Notes under the pieces: model-generated
What the model was told of the DNA's origin: nothing
What the model saw: only the letters and a program-made list of their open reading frames with translations
Databases searched by the model: none
Part shown: positions 14,811 to 23,351 of the stretch, piece after piece
How positions within the stretch are numbered: position 1 is the stretch's first letter
How the letters are laid out: each line of letters begins with the position of its first letter
From: Prauserella_A sp040635515
GTDB lineage: Bacteria; Actinomycetota; Actinomycetes; Mycobacteriales; Pseudonocardiaceae
DNA: 64,000 nt
Direction of reading: 5' to 3'
Assembly (NCBI GenBank): GCA_040635515.1
Contig: JBEYHY010000001.1
Coordinates: forward strand, 186,001 to 250,000
Program-made: the position numbers and the translations under genes

Positions 14811-15563
14811 ATGAGCGGCCACTCCAAGTGGGCCACCACCAAGCACAAGAAGGCCGCCCTCGACGCCAAGCGTGGCAAGCTGTTCGCGCGGCTGATCAAG
14901 AACATCGAGGTCGCCGCGAGGACGGGCGGAGGGGACCCCGACGGCAACCCCACGCTCTTCGACGCTATCCAGAAAGCGAAGAAGAATTCGGTCCCGCAGG
15001 ACAACATCGAGCGGGCGCGCAAGCGTGGCGCCGGCGAGGAGGCCGGTGGAGCCGACTGGCAGAACATCACGTACGAGGGCTACGGGCCGAACGGCGTCGC
15101 GGTGCTCATCGAGTGCCTCACCGACAACAAGAACAGGGCCGCCTCCGAGGTGCGCACCGCGCTGACCCGCAACGGTGGCTCACTCGCCGACCCCGGTTCG
15201 GTGTCCTACCTGTTCAACCGCAAGGGCGTCGTGATCATGCCGAAGAACGACCTCGCCGAGGACGACGTGCTGATGGCCGTGCTCGACGCGGGCGCGGAGG
15301 AGGTCAACGACCTCGGCGAGAGTTTCGAGATCGTGTCGGAGGCGAGCGACCTCGTCGCCGTGCGCTCGGCGCTGCAGGAAGCCGGTTACGACTACGAGTC
15401 GGCGGACGCGAACTTCCTGCCCTCGGTCAACGTCCCCCTCGACGAGGAGGGCGCGAAGAAGGTGTTCCGGCTCATCGACGCGCTTGAGGACTGCGACGAC
15501 GTGCAGAACGTGTACGCGAACTTCGATGTCGCCGACGACATTCTGGCCGCCATCGACGCGTGA
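14811..15563 (+). CDS. yebC: YebC/PmpR-family protein
   Basis: 250-residue member of the YebC family, starting with the invariant MSGHSKWATTKHKKA. The family includes DNA-binding regulators and, more recently, proteins reported to relieve ribosome stalling at proline stretches; which applies here is unknown. All three domains are present at normal length. AGGAGAG precedes the ATG. It sits between pdxT and ruvC as in many actinobacteria, where YebC is often beside ruvCAB. Confidence 0.95.
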   Translation: MSGHSKWATTKHKKAALDAKRGKLFARLIKNIEVAARTGGGDPDGNPTLFDAIQKAKKNSVPQDNIERARKRGAGEEAGGADWQNITYEGYGPNGVAVLIECLTDNKNRAASEVRTALTRNGGSLADPGSVSYLFNRKGVVIMPKNDLAEDDVLMAVLDAGAEEVNDLGESFEIVSEASDLVAVRSALQEAGYDYESADANFLPSVNVPLDEEGAKKVFRLIDALEDCDDVQNVYANFDVADDILAAIDA

Positions 15564-15578
15564 CACCGGCCGCCGGTG
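15564..15578. terminator. Short hairpin between yebC and a convergent small gene
   Basis: CACCGG-CCG-CCGGTG forms a 6-bp stem with a 3-nt loop directly after the yebC stop and before the stop of the convergent small gene. It is compact and without a T-tract, so only a weak candidate terminator. Confidence 0.35.
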
Positions 15579-15582
15579 GAAA

Positions 15583-15756
15583 TCAATGCCGGCAGGACGC
15601 GCACCCCGCGGCGAAAACGGTGTAGGCGAGAACTCGCTCGTCCATGGGAGCGAGTTGCTCGCCCGCCAGTAGTTTCAGTTCGGCTGCCAGGATCAGATCG
15701 GTCAGCTCGTCCCGATTGTCCTTCGGTGGCCGCGATTTCAGGTTGTGCTCGCTCAT
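15583..15756 (-). CDS. Small Cys-containing hypothetical protein
   Basis: 57-residue protein of unknown function. It begins MSEHNLKSRPPKDNRDEL, continues as an amphipathic helix (LTDLILAAELKLLAGEQ) and ends AAGCASCRH, a CXXC pair near the C terminus that could bind metal or act in redox. The ATG at 15756 has AGGAG 5 nt upstream, which supports a real gene and is preferred over the in-frame ATG at 15774. It is convergent with yebC. I do not recognise a named family. Confidence 0.6.
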   Translation of the reverse strand: MSEHNLKSRPPKDNRDELTDLILAAELKLLAGEQLAPMDERVLAYTVFAAGCASCRH

Positions 15757-15919
15757 CTTGGCTCCTGTCGGCACGCCGGCCCGCTGTCCTGACGCGACAT
15801 GACCGGCGCTGCGCGGAATGGTAAGTGCCCGCGCGGCCGTGCCGGTAGGAACTGTGTCACGCCGGATGGCCGTGCCGTACGGAAAGTGTTCGTTTCACTA
15901 CGGCTGTCTATACGGCACA

Positions 15920-16441
15920 ATGGCCGCCGTGATGCCCGAAACCGTTGCCGGCAAAGACCAGGAACTCCGCGAGTGGATCGTGACGCAGGCCGAGAAGCGC
16001 GGCAACGCGGTCATCAAGGTTCCGCCGGACGAGCGGGGTTCGGGCTACGCGTTCACCGTGTGCGCGTGGGCGATGCACGGTGTCGCGGAAGCGGTGGTCG
16101 TCGGCCTTCCGGAGAACATGGCGCCGGTGCTGCTCGACGCGTACGTCGATCGCGCGGCCGCGGGGGAGGAATTCGCTCCCGGCGCGCTGTATCACGATTT
16201 CTTCGACGGCATCCCGATCACGTTCGAGCACGTCGCCAAAGGGCACTACCCGGAGTTCTTCGGCAGTGCTTTCCTGGTATATCCCGAAGGTGACTTCCCG
16301 GCGATGCAGATCATCGTGCCCGCGGGGGAGGGGAGCTGGCCGTGGGACGCGGGGGCGCCCGAAGGGTTCTCGGCACACCAGCCCGTCCTCACTGTGAGCG
16401 GGAAGCCGGAGAGCTGGACCCCGGGAGTCGACGGTCCATAG
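15920..16441 (+). CDS. DUF4262-family protein
   Basis: 173-residue protein resembling DUF4262: GSGYAFTVCAWAMHGVAEAVVVGLPENMAPVLLD, then a Phe/Tyr-rich C-terminal half with SAFLVYPEGDFPAMQIIVP. The family function is unknown. No Shine-Dalgarno is visible, but TATACG ends about 6 nt before the ATG at 15920, consistent with a leaderless mRNA; the in-frame ATG at 15932 is an alternative. It lies between yebC and ruvC with no obvious link to either. Confidence 0.75.
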   Translation: MAAVMPETVAGKDQELREWIVTQAEKRGNAVIKVPPDERGSGYAFTVCAWAMHGVAEAVVVGLPENMAPVLLDAYVDRAAAGEEFAPGALYHDFFDGIPITFEHVAKGHYPEFFGSAFLVYPEGDFPAMQIIVPAGEGSWPWDAGAPEGFSAHQPVLTVSGKPESWTPGVDGP

Positions 16442-16516
16442 TGGACTGAAGAGGATGGGCGTCACCGGCGCGGCGCGCCTCGCCTGGTGGGCGGCGATCC
16501 ACTAGTAACCTCCTGC

Positions 16517-16532
16517 TCGAACTGATGTTCGT
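16517..16532 (+). promoter_or_regulatory. SOS box (LexA site) upstream of ruvC
   Basis: TCGAACTGATGTTCGT matches the actinobacterial LexA consensus TCGAAC-N4-GTTCGA at 15 of its 16 positions and ends 15 nt before the ruvC start. From memory, ruvC is also in the LexA regulon of M. tuberculosis. This places the ruvCAB operon under DNA-damage control. Confidence 0.82.
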
Positions 16533-16547
16533 GGAGGAGGAGACCTG

Positions 16548-17204
16548 GTGCGCGTACTCGGTGTCGACCCAGGCCTGACCCGGTGCGGTCTCGGCGTGGT
16601 CGACGGAGGCAAGGGGCGCGCCGTGAGCTGCGTGGCGGTCGACGTCGTGCGCACGCCCGCCGACGCCGACCTCGCCCACCGGCTGCTGAGCGTCGCCGAC
16701 GCGGTCGAGGAGTGGCTCGACATCCACCGGCCGCAAGCAGTGGCGGTCGAGCGGGTGTTCAGCCAGCACAACGTCCGCACGGTGATGGGCACCGCGCAGG
16801 CGGGTGGCGTCGTGGCGCTGAGCGCGGCCCGCCGTGGCCTGCCCGTCGTCTTCCACACGCCCAGCGAGGTCAAAGCGGCTGTGACCGGTTCGGGTCGCGC
16901 CGACAAGGCTCAGGTCACCGGTATGGTGACCAAGCTGCTCAAGCTCGCCGAAGCGCCGAGTCCCGCCGACGCGGCCGACGCGCTCGCACTCGCCATCTGC
17001 CACCTGTGGCGAGAGCCGATGCGGGCGAGGCTCGCCGAGGCCGAGGCGAGGGCGGCGGAGCTGGCCCGCACACACAAGGCGCGGCTTGCCGCCGCCGCGA
17101 AGCAGCGGGCGGCTCGCGCGGCGGCACAGCCCGCGCGAGCCAAACGGCAAACACCACCGGTACAAGCGGCACGCACGGAGCCGGAGACGAGGGGGAGCCG
17201 ATGA
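16548..17204 (+). CDS. ruvC: Holliday junction resolvase RuvC
   Basis: 218-residue endonuclease that cuts Holliday junctions after branch migration by RuvAB. The acidic active site is intact: D7 in GVDPGL, E68 in AVERVF, D141 and D144 in DAADALALA. After residue 160 comes a basic Ala/Arg/Lys-rich tail of about 55 residues, longer than in E. coli. The GTG has GGAGGAGG upstream. The stop overlaps the ruvA ATG by 3 nt. An SOS box precedes it. Confidence 0.96.
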   Translation: MRVLGVDPGLTRCGLGVVDGGKGRAVSCVAVDVVRTPADADLAHRLLSVADAVEEWLDIHRPQAVAVERVFSQHNVRTVMGTAQAGGVVALSAARRGLPVVFHTPSEVKAAVTGSGRADKAQVTGMVTKLLKLAEAPSPADAADALALAICHLWREPMRARLAEAEARAAELARTHKARLAAAAKQRAARAAAQPARAKRQTPPVQAARTEPETRGSR

Positions 17205-17797
17205 TCGCTTCGGTGCGGGGAGAGGTGCTTTCCGTCGGGCTCGACCACGTCGTCGTCGAGGTCGGCGGAGTGGGGATGGCCGTGCAGGCGACCCCGTCGA
17301 CGCTGGCCACCCTTCGCAGGGGTGAGCAGACCATGCTGCACACGTCGCTGGTCGTCAGGGAAGACTCGCTGACGCTGTTCGGTTTCGCCGACGCCGAGGC
17401 GCGGGAACTGTTCGGCCTGCTGCAGACCGTGTCGGGCATCGGGCCCCGGCTGGCGCTGGCCGCGCTGGCCGTCCTCGATCCCGACAAGCTGCGCGGGGCG
17501 CTGTCCGAAGGCAACATCACGGTGCTCACCCAGGTGCCAGGTATCGGGCGCAAGGGAGCGGAGCGGCTGACCCTCGAACTGAGGGACAAGGTCATCGCGG
17601 CGGAACCCGCCGCCGGCGGTGACGTGGTGCCCGCGGCCGGTGCGGTGCGTGGCGAGGTCGTCGAGGCGCTCGTCGGTCTCGGCTTCGCAGGCAAGCAGGC
17701 CGAGCAGGCCGTCGACAAGGTGATCGCGGCCGACCAGGGCGGCGACACCTCCAGCGTGCTCAGGGCCGCGCTGGCCACACTCGGCAAGAAGCGATGA
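17201..17797 (+). CDS. ruvA: Holliday junction branch migration protein RuvA
   Basis: 198-residue junction-binding subunit of RuvAB. The N-terminal OB fold (MIASVRGEV to about 65), two helix-hairpin-helix motifs (LLQTVSGIGPRLALAAL and LTQVPGIGRKGAERL) and the C-terminal RuvB-binding domain (EVVEALVGLGF) are all present. The ATG overlaps the ruvC stop. It is the second gene of the ruvCAB operon, 6 nt before ruvB. Confidence 0.96.
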   Translation: MIASVRGEVLSVGLDHVVVEVGGVGMAVQATPSTLATLRRGEQTMLHTSLVVREDSLTLFGFADAEARELFGLLQTVSGIGPRLALAALAVLDPDKLRGALSEGNITVLTQVPGIGRKGAERLTLELRDKVIAAEPAAGGDVVPAAGAVRGEVVEALVGLGFAGKQAEQAVDKVIAADQGGDTSSVLRAALATLGKKR

Positions 17798-17803
17798 CGG
17801 GCC

Positions 17804-18922
17804 ATGCACGATGACGACATGAGCGCGCGAGGACCGATGGCGGGAGAAGACGACCACGACGGCTGGGCAGGCGACGTACCCGACGAGGCCGATCCGCTGT
17901 CCGTGGTCGCTCACGGTGGCGAGCGCGAGGTGGAGACGGCACTGCGTCCCCGCAAACTCGCCGAGTTCGTCGGCCAGCCGAGGGTGCGGGAGCAGCTTCA
18001 CCTCGTGCTGGAGAGCGCGCGCAAACGAGGCGTGCCTCCCGACCACGTCCTGCTGTCCGGCCCGCCCGGACTCGGTAAGACGAGCATGGCGATGATCATC
18101 GCTGCCGAACTCGACACCGCCATCCGCATCACCTCGGGTCCCGCGCTGGAGAAGGCGGGCGATCTCGCGGCCATGCTGTCGAACCTGGCCGAGGGAGACG
18201 TCCTCTTCATCGACGAGATTCACCGCATCGCGCGGCCGGCCGAGGAAATGCTGTACCTGGCGATGGAGGACTTCCGCGTCGACGTCGTCGTCGGCAAGGG
18301 GCCCGGCGCCACCAGTATCCCGCTGGAGATCGCGCCCTTCACGCTCGTCGGGGCCACGACAAGGTCGGGCGCGCTCACCGGCCCGCTTCGCGACCGGTTC
18401 GGTTTCACCGGCCAGATGGAGTTCTACAGCGCGCCGGAACTGGAGCAGGTGCTGCGGCGGTCGGCGAGTCTGCTTGGCATCGAGGTCGAGGACAAAGGCA
18501 GGAGCGAGATCGCCCGCCGGTCGAGGGGAACCCCCAGGATCGCGAACCGGCTGCTGCGCCGCGTGCGCGATTACGCGGAGGTCAGGGCCGACGGCAGAGC
18601 TACGCTGGAAGTGGTCAGGGCGGCTCTTGAGGTCTACGACGTCGACGAACTGGGCCTTGACCGGCTCGACAGGGCCGTGCTTGGCGCGCTGGTCCGGTCG
18701 TTCGGCGGAGGACCGGTCGGTGTCTCGACCCTCGCGGTGGCCGTCGGCGAGGAGCCGGCGACCGTCGAAGAGGTGTGTGAGCCGTATCTCGTCAGGGCGG
18801 GTATGCTCGCGCGCACTCCGCGCGGCCGGGTCGCTACTCCGGCGGCGTGGGAGCACCTCGGTTTGCAGGCGCCGGCGGACAGCGTCGGGGTTGACGGGGC
18901 AGTGCCATCCCTGTTCGACTGA
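17804..18922 (+). CDS. ruvB: Holliday junction branch migration ATPase RuvB
   Basis: 372-residue AAA+ motor. Walker A is GPPGLGKT (86-93), Walker B is IDEIH at about 135, sensor 1 is in GATTRSGAL, and the C-terminal winged helix ends PSLFD. The N-terminal 45 residues before LRPRKLAEFVGQ are acidic and longer than in E. coli; the ATG at 17819 (residue 6) is an alternative start. Third gene of the operon, followed by the secretion genes. Confidence 0.96.
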   Translation: MHDDDMSARGPMAGEDDHDGWAGDVPDEADPLSVVAHGGEREVETALRPRKLAEFVGQPRVREQLHLVLESARKRGVPPDHVLLSGPPGLGKTSMAMIIAAELDTAIRITSGPALEKAGDLAAMLSNLAEGDVLFIDEIHRIARPAEEMLYLAMEDFRVDVVVGKGPGATSIPLEIAPFTLVGATTRSGALTGPLRDRFGFTGQMEFYSAPELEQVLRRSASLLGIEVEDKGRSEIARRSRGTPRIANRLLRRVRDYAEVRADGRATLEVVRAALEVYDVDELGLDRLDRAVLGALVRSFGGGPVGVSTLAVAVGEEPATVEEVCEPYLVRAGMLARTPRGRVATPAAWEHLGLQAPADSVGVDGAVPSLFD

Positions 18923-19052
18923 TATACGCGCCTGTGGGGCTAACGGCCTCCGGTGCTGGCTTTCTCAGCAGGACCTGGCACACTCGACACAACACATTCA
19001 GACAAACTCGGACGTATCGCCTTCGGGGCGGCGTTCCGCCGAATGGAGAACC

Positions 19053-19457
19053 ATGGAAGGCCTTTTCCTGCCGCTGTTGCTGATGCTCGTCGTCGCAATT
19101 CCCCTGATCATGGGGACGCGCAAGCAGAAGCGGATGATGGCGCAGCAGCAGGAGCTGCAGAACAGCCTTAACGAAGGTGACCGCGTGATGACCACGTCGG
19201 GCCTTTACGCGACCGTGGCTGACGCCAGCGACGAGACCACGATCGACCTCGAAATCGCCGAGGGCGTTGTGACCACGTGGTTGCGCCAGGCCGTGCGTGA
19301 GAAGATCAACCCGGTCGTGGACGACGAGACCTCGGACGACGACGACGCCGACAGCGCGCTCGTCGAGGAGCCTGCCGTCAACAAGGTCGAAGCCTCGGAC
19401 AACGGGGCTCCCCAGGGCGCGCAGGTCGCTCCTCCGCTGGAGCACGGCAAGAAGTAA
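19053..19457 (+). CDS. yajC: Preprotein translocase subunit YajC
   Basis: 134-residue accessory subunit of the SecDF-YajC complex. One membrane helix at residues 3-20 (LFLPLLLMLVVAIPLIM) is followed by a basic segment, the conserved GDRVMTTSGLYATV core, and a long acidic Asp/Glu-rich C terminus typical of actinobacteria. GGAGA precedes the ATG. It is 176 nt upstream of secD, with two strong hairpins between. Confidence 0.94.
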   Translation: MEGLFLPLLLMLVVAIPLIMGTRKQKRMMAQQQELQNSLNEGDRVMTTSGLYATVADASDETTIDLEIAEGVVTTWLRQAVREKINPVVDDETSDDDDADSALVEEPAVNKVEASDNGAPQGAQVAPPLEHGKK

Positions 19458-19475
19458 GCCGGCGGGCCGCACACA

Positions 19476-19500
19476 ACACCGATGCGCGTCGCATCGGTGT
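19476..19500 (+). terminator. Hairpin 1 between yajC and secD
   Basis: ACACCGATGCG-CGT-CGCATCGGTGT is a perfect 11-bp stem with a 3-nt loop, starting 18 nt after the yajC stop, followed by G-rich rather than T-rich sequence. It could attenuate or process the transcript between yajC and secD. Confidence 0.5.
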
Positions 19501-19517
19501 GGGGGCTACACGGCGTT

Positions 19518-19551
19518 CACGCAGCACCGAGTACTGTCTCGGTGCTGCGTG
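19518..19551 (+). terminator. Hairpin 2 between yajC and secD
   Basis: A perfect 14-bp stem (arm CACGCAGCACCGAG) with loop TACTGT follows hairpin 1 after 17 nt. No T-tract follows. Two such hairpins in tandem inside an otherwise conserved yajC-secD gene order suggest partial termination or mRNA processing that sets different yajC and secDF levels. Confidence 0.5.
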
Positions 19552-19633
19552 TGTTCGCTGTCTCACCATGAGCGTCGAGCGCGTGCGGTGAGACCCCCAA
19601 GCCGCCGATCCAGTTCGAGGAGACCGACCAACC

Positions 19634-21400
19634 GTGGCACCTCCGGCCGGGCAGATCCGCCCGGGACGCTACCTGACCTTCTTCCTCCTGATCGTCGTCG
19701 TGCTGTACGGGCTGGTCTTCCTGACCGGTGACCGCAAGCCGACGCCGAAGCTGGGCATCGACCTGCAGGGTGGAACCAGGGTCACGCTGACCGCACGAAC
19801 CCCCGACGGCGAGGCGCCATCGCGGGACCAGCTCCAGCAAGCCCGCCAGATCATCGAGACCCGGGTCAACGGGATCGGCGTCAGCGGCGCCGAGGTGCTC
19901 CTCGACGGCAGCAACGTCGTCATCACGGTGCCCGGCAACGAGGGTGAGCAGGCCAAGACGCTCGGCAGGACCGCGAAGCTCGGTTTCCGCCAGGTCATCA
20001 ACGCGATTCCCGCGACGACCCCTCAGCAACAGCAGCAGGGTGACCAGCAGGGGCAGCAGCCGCCGCCAAGCGAGTCACCCGATGCCGGGGGCGCAGAGGG
20101 CACAGATGGTGCGGGAGGCGGTGCCGCGCCCGGGGCGGCGTCGGCGGCTGGGGACCACGCGCGGCAACCGAGCCAGGATCCCTCACCCCCGCCGACACCC
20201 GGTGACGGCGAAGGGGATGGCCAGACGCCCGAGGAGAAGGTCGCCGCCGAGATCCAGCAGGCGAAGGACATCAGGCAGAACCCGGCGCTGCTACCGGCCG
20301 ATCCGAACGACCAGGCGGCGATGGCCGCCGCGCAGCAGGCACAACAGGAGGCGCTGACGTCGCTGGTGTGCCAGGAGGGCTCGGCCGACCCCCTCGTCGG
20401 CAACGACGACCCTGCCAAGCCACTGGTGACCTGCAACGAGGACGGCTCGGAGAAGTACGTACTCGGACCCGTGTTCCTTGAGGGAACCGAGATCAGCGAC
20501 GCGTCGTCCGGCTACGACAACCAGCGCGGAGCCAACGTCGTCAACCTGCAGTTCAAGAGCGGTGGCGCGAGCACCTGGGCGGACTTCACCGCGGCGAACG
20601 TCAACCAGCGCGCCGCGTTCGTGCTCGACACGAAGGTGGTGTCGGCACCCAACATCACCGAGGCCATTCCCAACGGGCAGACCCAGATCACGGGCCAGTT
20701 CACGCAGGATGAGGCCAAGAACCTCGCGGACGTGCTCAAGTACGGCTCGCTGCCGCTGTCGTTCTCGTCGTCGGACGCGACGACGGTGTCCGCGACACTC
20801 GGTCTCGCCTCGCTGGAGGCCGGTCTCATCGCCGGCGCCATCGGTCTGGCGCTGGTGTTCATCTACTGCCTGTTCTACTACCGCATGCTCGGCGCGCTCA
20901 CGATCCTGTCGCTGATCCTTTCGGCAGGCATCGTGTACGCGGTGCTGGTCCTGCTGGGGCGCTGGGTCGGATTCACGCTCGACCTCGCGGGGGTGGCCGG
21001 TTTCATCATCGCCATCGGTGTCACCGCCGACTCGTTCGTCGTCTACTTCGAACGGCTCAAGGACGAGATGCGGGAGGGCCGCACCTTCAGATCCGCGGTG
21101 GGCCGTGGCTGGGTGAGGGCGCGGCGCACGATTCTGGCCTCCGACGCGATCATGTTCCTCGCGGCCGCGGTGCTCTACGTGCTCGCGGTGGGTGAGGTGC
21201 GAGGGTTCGCGTTCACCCTCGGCATGTCGACGGTGCTCGACCTGATCGTCGTGTTCCTGGTGACCCACCCGCTCGTCGCACTGGTTGCGAAGTCCAAGAC
21301 TCTGTCGAGTCCGAAGCTGTCGGGCCTGGGAGCTGTGCAGAAGATGGGTGCGCAGCGCCGGTCCACGGCCAGGGTCGGCTCGGCCACGAAGGAGGCCTGA
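19634..21400 (+). CDS. secD: Protein translocase subunit SecD
   Basis: 588-residue membrane subunit that uses the proton gradient to help proteins leave SecYEG. One helix at 14-33, a large extracytoplasmic domain starting with LGIDLQGGTRVTL, and five C-terminal helices with the conserved VTADSFVVYFERLKDEMREG segment. Between the two halves of the external domain, about residues 130-205, lies a Gln/Pro/Gly/Ala-rich low-complexity insertion, probably disordered. GTG start with GAGGAG upstream. Paired with secF, whose start follows after 1 nt. Confidence 0.96.
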   Translation: MAPPAGQIRPGRYLTFFLLIVVVLYGLVFLTGDRKPTPKLGIDLQGGTRVTLTARTPDGEAPSRDQLQQARQIIETRVNGIGVSGAEVLLDGSNVVITVPGNEGEQAKTLGRTAKLGFRQVINAIPATTPQQQQQGDQQGQQPPPSESPDAGGAEGTDGAGGGAAPGAASAAGDHARQPSQDPSPPPTPGDGEGDGQTPEEKVAAEIQQAKDIRQNPALLPADPNDQAAMAAAQQAQQEALTSLVCQEGSADPLVGNDDPAKPLVTCNEDGSEKYVLGPVFLEGTEISDASSGYDNQRGANVVNLQFKSGGASTWADFTAANVNQRAAFVLDTKVVSAPNITEAIPNGQTQITGQFTQDEAKNLADVLKYGSLPLSFSSSDATTVSATLGLASLEAGLIAGAIGLALVFIYCLFYYRMLGALTILSLILSAGIVYAVLVLLGRWVGFTLDLAGVAGFIIAIGVTADSFVVYFERLKDEMREGRTFRSAVGRGWVRARRTILASDAIMFLAAAVLYVLAVGEVRGFAFTLGMSTVLDLIVVFLVTHPLVALVAKSKTLSSPKLSGLGAVQKMGAQRRSTARVGSATKEA

Positions 21401-21401
21401 C

Positions 21402-22685
21402 GTGGCCGACGACAACGACAAGACCACGCCCGAATCGGAAGAAGGCACCGAATCGGCGGCCAAGTCCCAGCCGTCGCGCAGGGAATCGTGGCTCAACCGG
21501 CTCTACACCGGGACCGGTGCGTTCGACATCGTCGGGCACCGCAAGCAGTGGTTCATCGCGTTCTCACTGCTGATCCTGATCTGTGTCGGCTCGATGGGGT
21601 TCAAGGGCTTCAACCTCGGCATCGAGTTCGAGGGCGGAACCCAGATCCAGTTGCCCGGCAACGGTGCGAACGGCGAGATCGAGCCCGACGCCGTCAAGGA
21701 CACCTTCGCCGACGCCATCGGCCAGCAGGCCGCGGAGGCACAGCGCGTCGGCGTCGGTGAGGCCGCCACCATCCAGGTGCGGTCGAACACGCTCGACAAC
21801 GCTCAGGTCAACGCGGTCAAGCAGGCGTTGTTCGACGAGTTCCAGCCCATCGGCACCGACGGCACGCCCAGCATGGAAGCCATCAGCGACAGCGCCGTCA
21901 GCGCGTCGTGGGGCGGCGAGATCTCGCGCCAGGCGCTGATCGCGCTCGGCGTGTTCATCGTGCTGGTGACGATCTTCCTGGTGATCTACTTCGAGAAGTG
22001 GATGGCCGTGGCGGCACTCGCCTCGCTGATTCACGACATCGTGGTCACCGCGGGTGTGTACTCGCTCGTCGGATTCGAGGTCACTCCGGCGACCGTCATC
22101 GGCCTGCTGACCATTCTCGGTTTCTCGTTGTACGACACGGTGGTGGTGTTCGACAAAGTCAAGGAGAACACCAGAGGCCTGCTCAACCTGACCAGACGCA
22201 CCTATCCCGAGGCCGCCAACCTGGCGCTGAACCAGACGCTGATGCGTTCGATCAACACCTCGGTCATCGCGTTGCTGCCGGTGCTCGGCCTGCTCGTCGT
22301 CGGCTACATCCTGCTCGGTGCGGGTACCTTGCAGGATCTGGCGCTGGTGCAGCTCACCGGCATGCTGACCGGTGTGGTGTCCTCGGTGCTGCTGGCGACC
22401 CCGTTGCTGGTGTTCTTCAAGATGCGTGAGCCCAAGTACCAGCAGCAGGCCGAGCGGGTTCAGGCCAGGAGGGACAAGGCACGCGCGACCGCGCGGCGCC
22501 AGGCGGCCGAGGACGACTTCGACGCCGGTGACGACGAAGCGCTGGCCACTGAACTCCGCAAGGAAGAGGCCTACGCGGCGGCGTCCAGCGTGCCGGCGCG
22601 GCACGCGTCGAAAGCGCAGAAGGCGCAGCAGCGGCAGCAACAGCAGCGCAAGGGCGGAAGGCCGACGGGTAAGCGCAGGCGATGA
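21402..22685 (+). CDS. secF: Protein translocase subunit SecF
   Basis: 427-residue partner of SecD with the same layout: a helix at about 47-65, the external LGIEFEGGTQIQL segment, and five C-terminal helices containing GFSLYDTVVVFDKVKEN. N- and C-terminal tails are long; the last 80 residues are basic, Gln/Arg/Lys-rich and end in the cytoplasm. The GTG start follows the secD stop by 1 nt, with AGGAGG upstream. The stop overlaps apt by 4 nt. Confidence 0.96.
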   Translation: MADDNDKTTPESEEGTESAAKSQPSRRESWLNRLYTGTGAFDIVGHRKQWFIAFSLLILICVGSMGFKGFNLGIEFEGGTQIQLPGNGANGEIEPDAVKDTFADAIGQQAAEAQRVGVGEAATIQVRSNTLDNAQVNAVKQALFDEFQPIGTDGTPSMEAISDSAVSASWGGEISRQALIALGVFIVLVTIFLVIYFEKWMAVAALASLIHDIVVTAGVYSLVGFEVTPATVIGLLTILGFSLYDTVVVFDKVKENTRGLLNLTRRTYPEAANLALNQTLMRSINTSVIALLPVLGLLVVGYILLGAGTLQDLALVQLTGMLTGVVSSVLLATPLLVFFKMREPKYQQQAERVQARRDKARATARRQAAEDDFDAGDDEALATELRKEEAYAAASSVPARHASKAQKAQQRQQQQRKGGRPTGKRRR

Positions 22686-23206
22686 GCACGACGGTTGCCG
22701 AAGCGCTCGACCTCATCAGGGAGATTCCCGGCTTCCCCGAGCCGGGAATCCTCTTCCGCGACCTCACCCCGGTTTTCGGTGACGCCGCCGCGTTCGCGGC
22801 CGTGATCGACGCGCTGGGCGAGGCCGTGGGAGACGACGTCGACCTGCTCGCCGGGGTCGAGGCGCGTGGGTTCGTGCTTGCCGCCGCCGTGGGCTACGCG
22901 AGAGGGCTCGGGGTGGCGCTGGTGCGTAAGCCCGGCAAGCTGCCCGCCGTGGCCGGCAGGGTCGACTACGCGCTGGAATACGGTACGGCGACCCTGGAAT
23001 TGCCCGTCGATTCCGTGCGGAGTGGACAGCGGGTGGCCATCGTGGATGATGTGCTCGCCACCGGCGGGACTGTGGCCGCGACGGCGAAACTCATCGAGCA
23101 GGCCGGAGGCACCACGACCGGGGTCGCCGTCGTGCTCGAACTGGGTGCGCTCGGCGGCAGGAGCCTGCTCGGCGGGCTGCCGGTGCACGCCCTGCGCACG
23201 GTGTGA
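22682..23206 (+). CDS. apt: Adenine phosphoribosyltransferase
   Basis: 174-residue salvage enzyme that makes AMP from adenine and PRPP. The PRPP-binding motif VAIVDDVLATGGT is at about 118-130, and FPEPGILFRDLTPVF near the N terminus is the family's other signature. The ATG lies in the secF stop (ATGA). secDF-apt-rel order is conserved in actinobacteria. A strong terminator follows, separating it from rel. Confidence 0.95.
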   Translation: MSTTVAEALDLIREIPGFPEPGILFRDLTPVFGDAAAFAAVIDALGEAVGDDVDLLAGVEARGFVLAAAVGYARGLGVALVRKPGKLPAVAGRVDYALEYGTATLELPVDSVRSGQRVAIVDDVLATGGTVAATAKLIEQAGGTTTGVAVVLELGALGGRSLLGGLPVHALRTV

Positions 23207-23209
23207 GCT

Positions 23210-23236
23210 GCGAGGACCACCCCGGGTGGTCCTCGC
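23210..23236 (+). terminator. Intrinsic terminator after apt
   Basis: GCGAGGACCACC-CCG-GGTGGTCCTCGC, a perfect 12-bp stem with a 3-nt loop, starts 3 nt after the apt stop and is followed by GTTCTTC, a modest T-rich run. It ends the yajC-secD-secF-apt transcript. Confidence 0.75.
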
Positions 23237-23351
23237 GTTCTTCGTGACGGTGATAAACCGCCCATCGATGAGCTGACACCCGGCACGAACCGACACGTCG
23301 GCGAGCTAGGCTGGGTGTCTGACAAGCGCGGCCGTAGAGCTGGAGGTGCGG

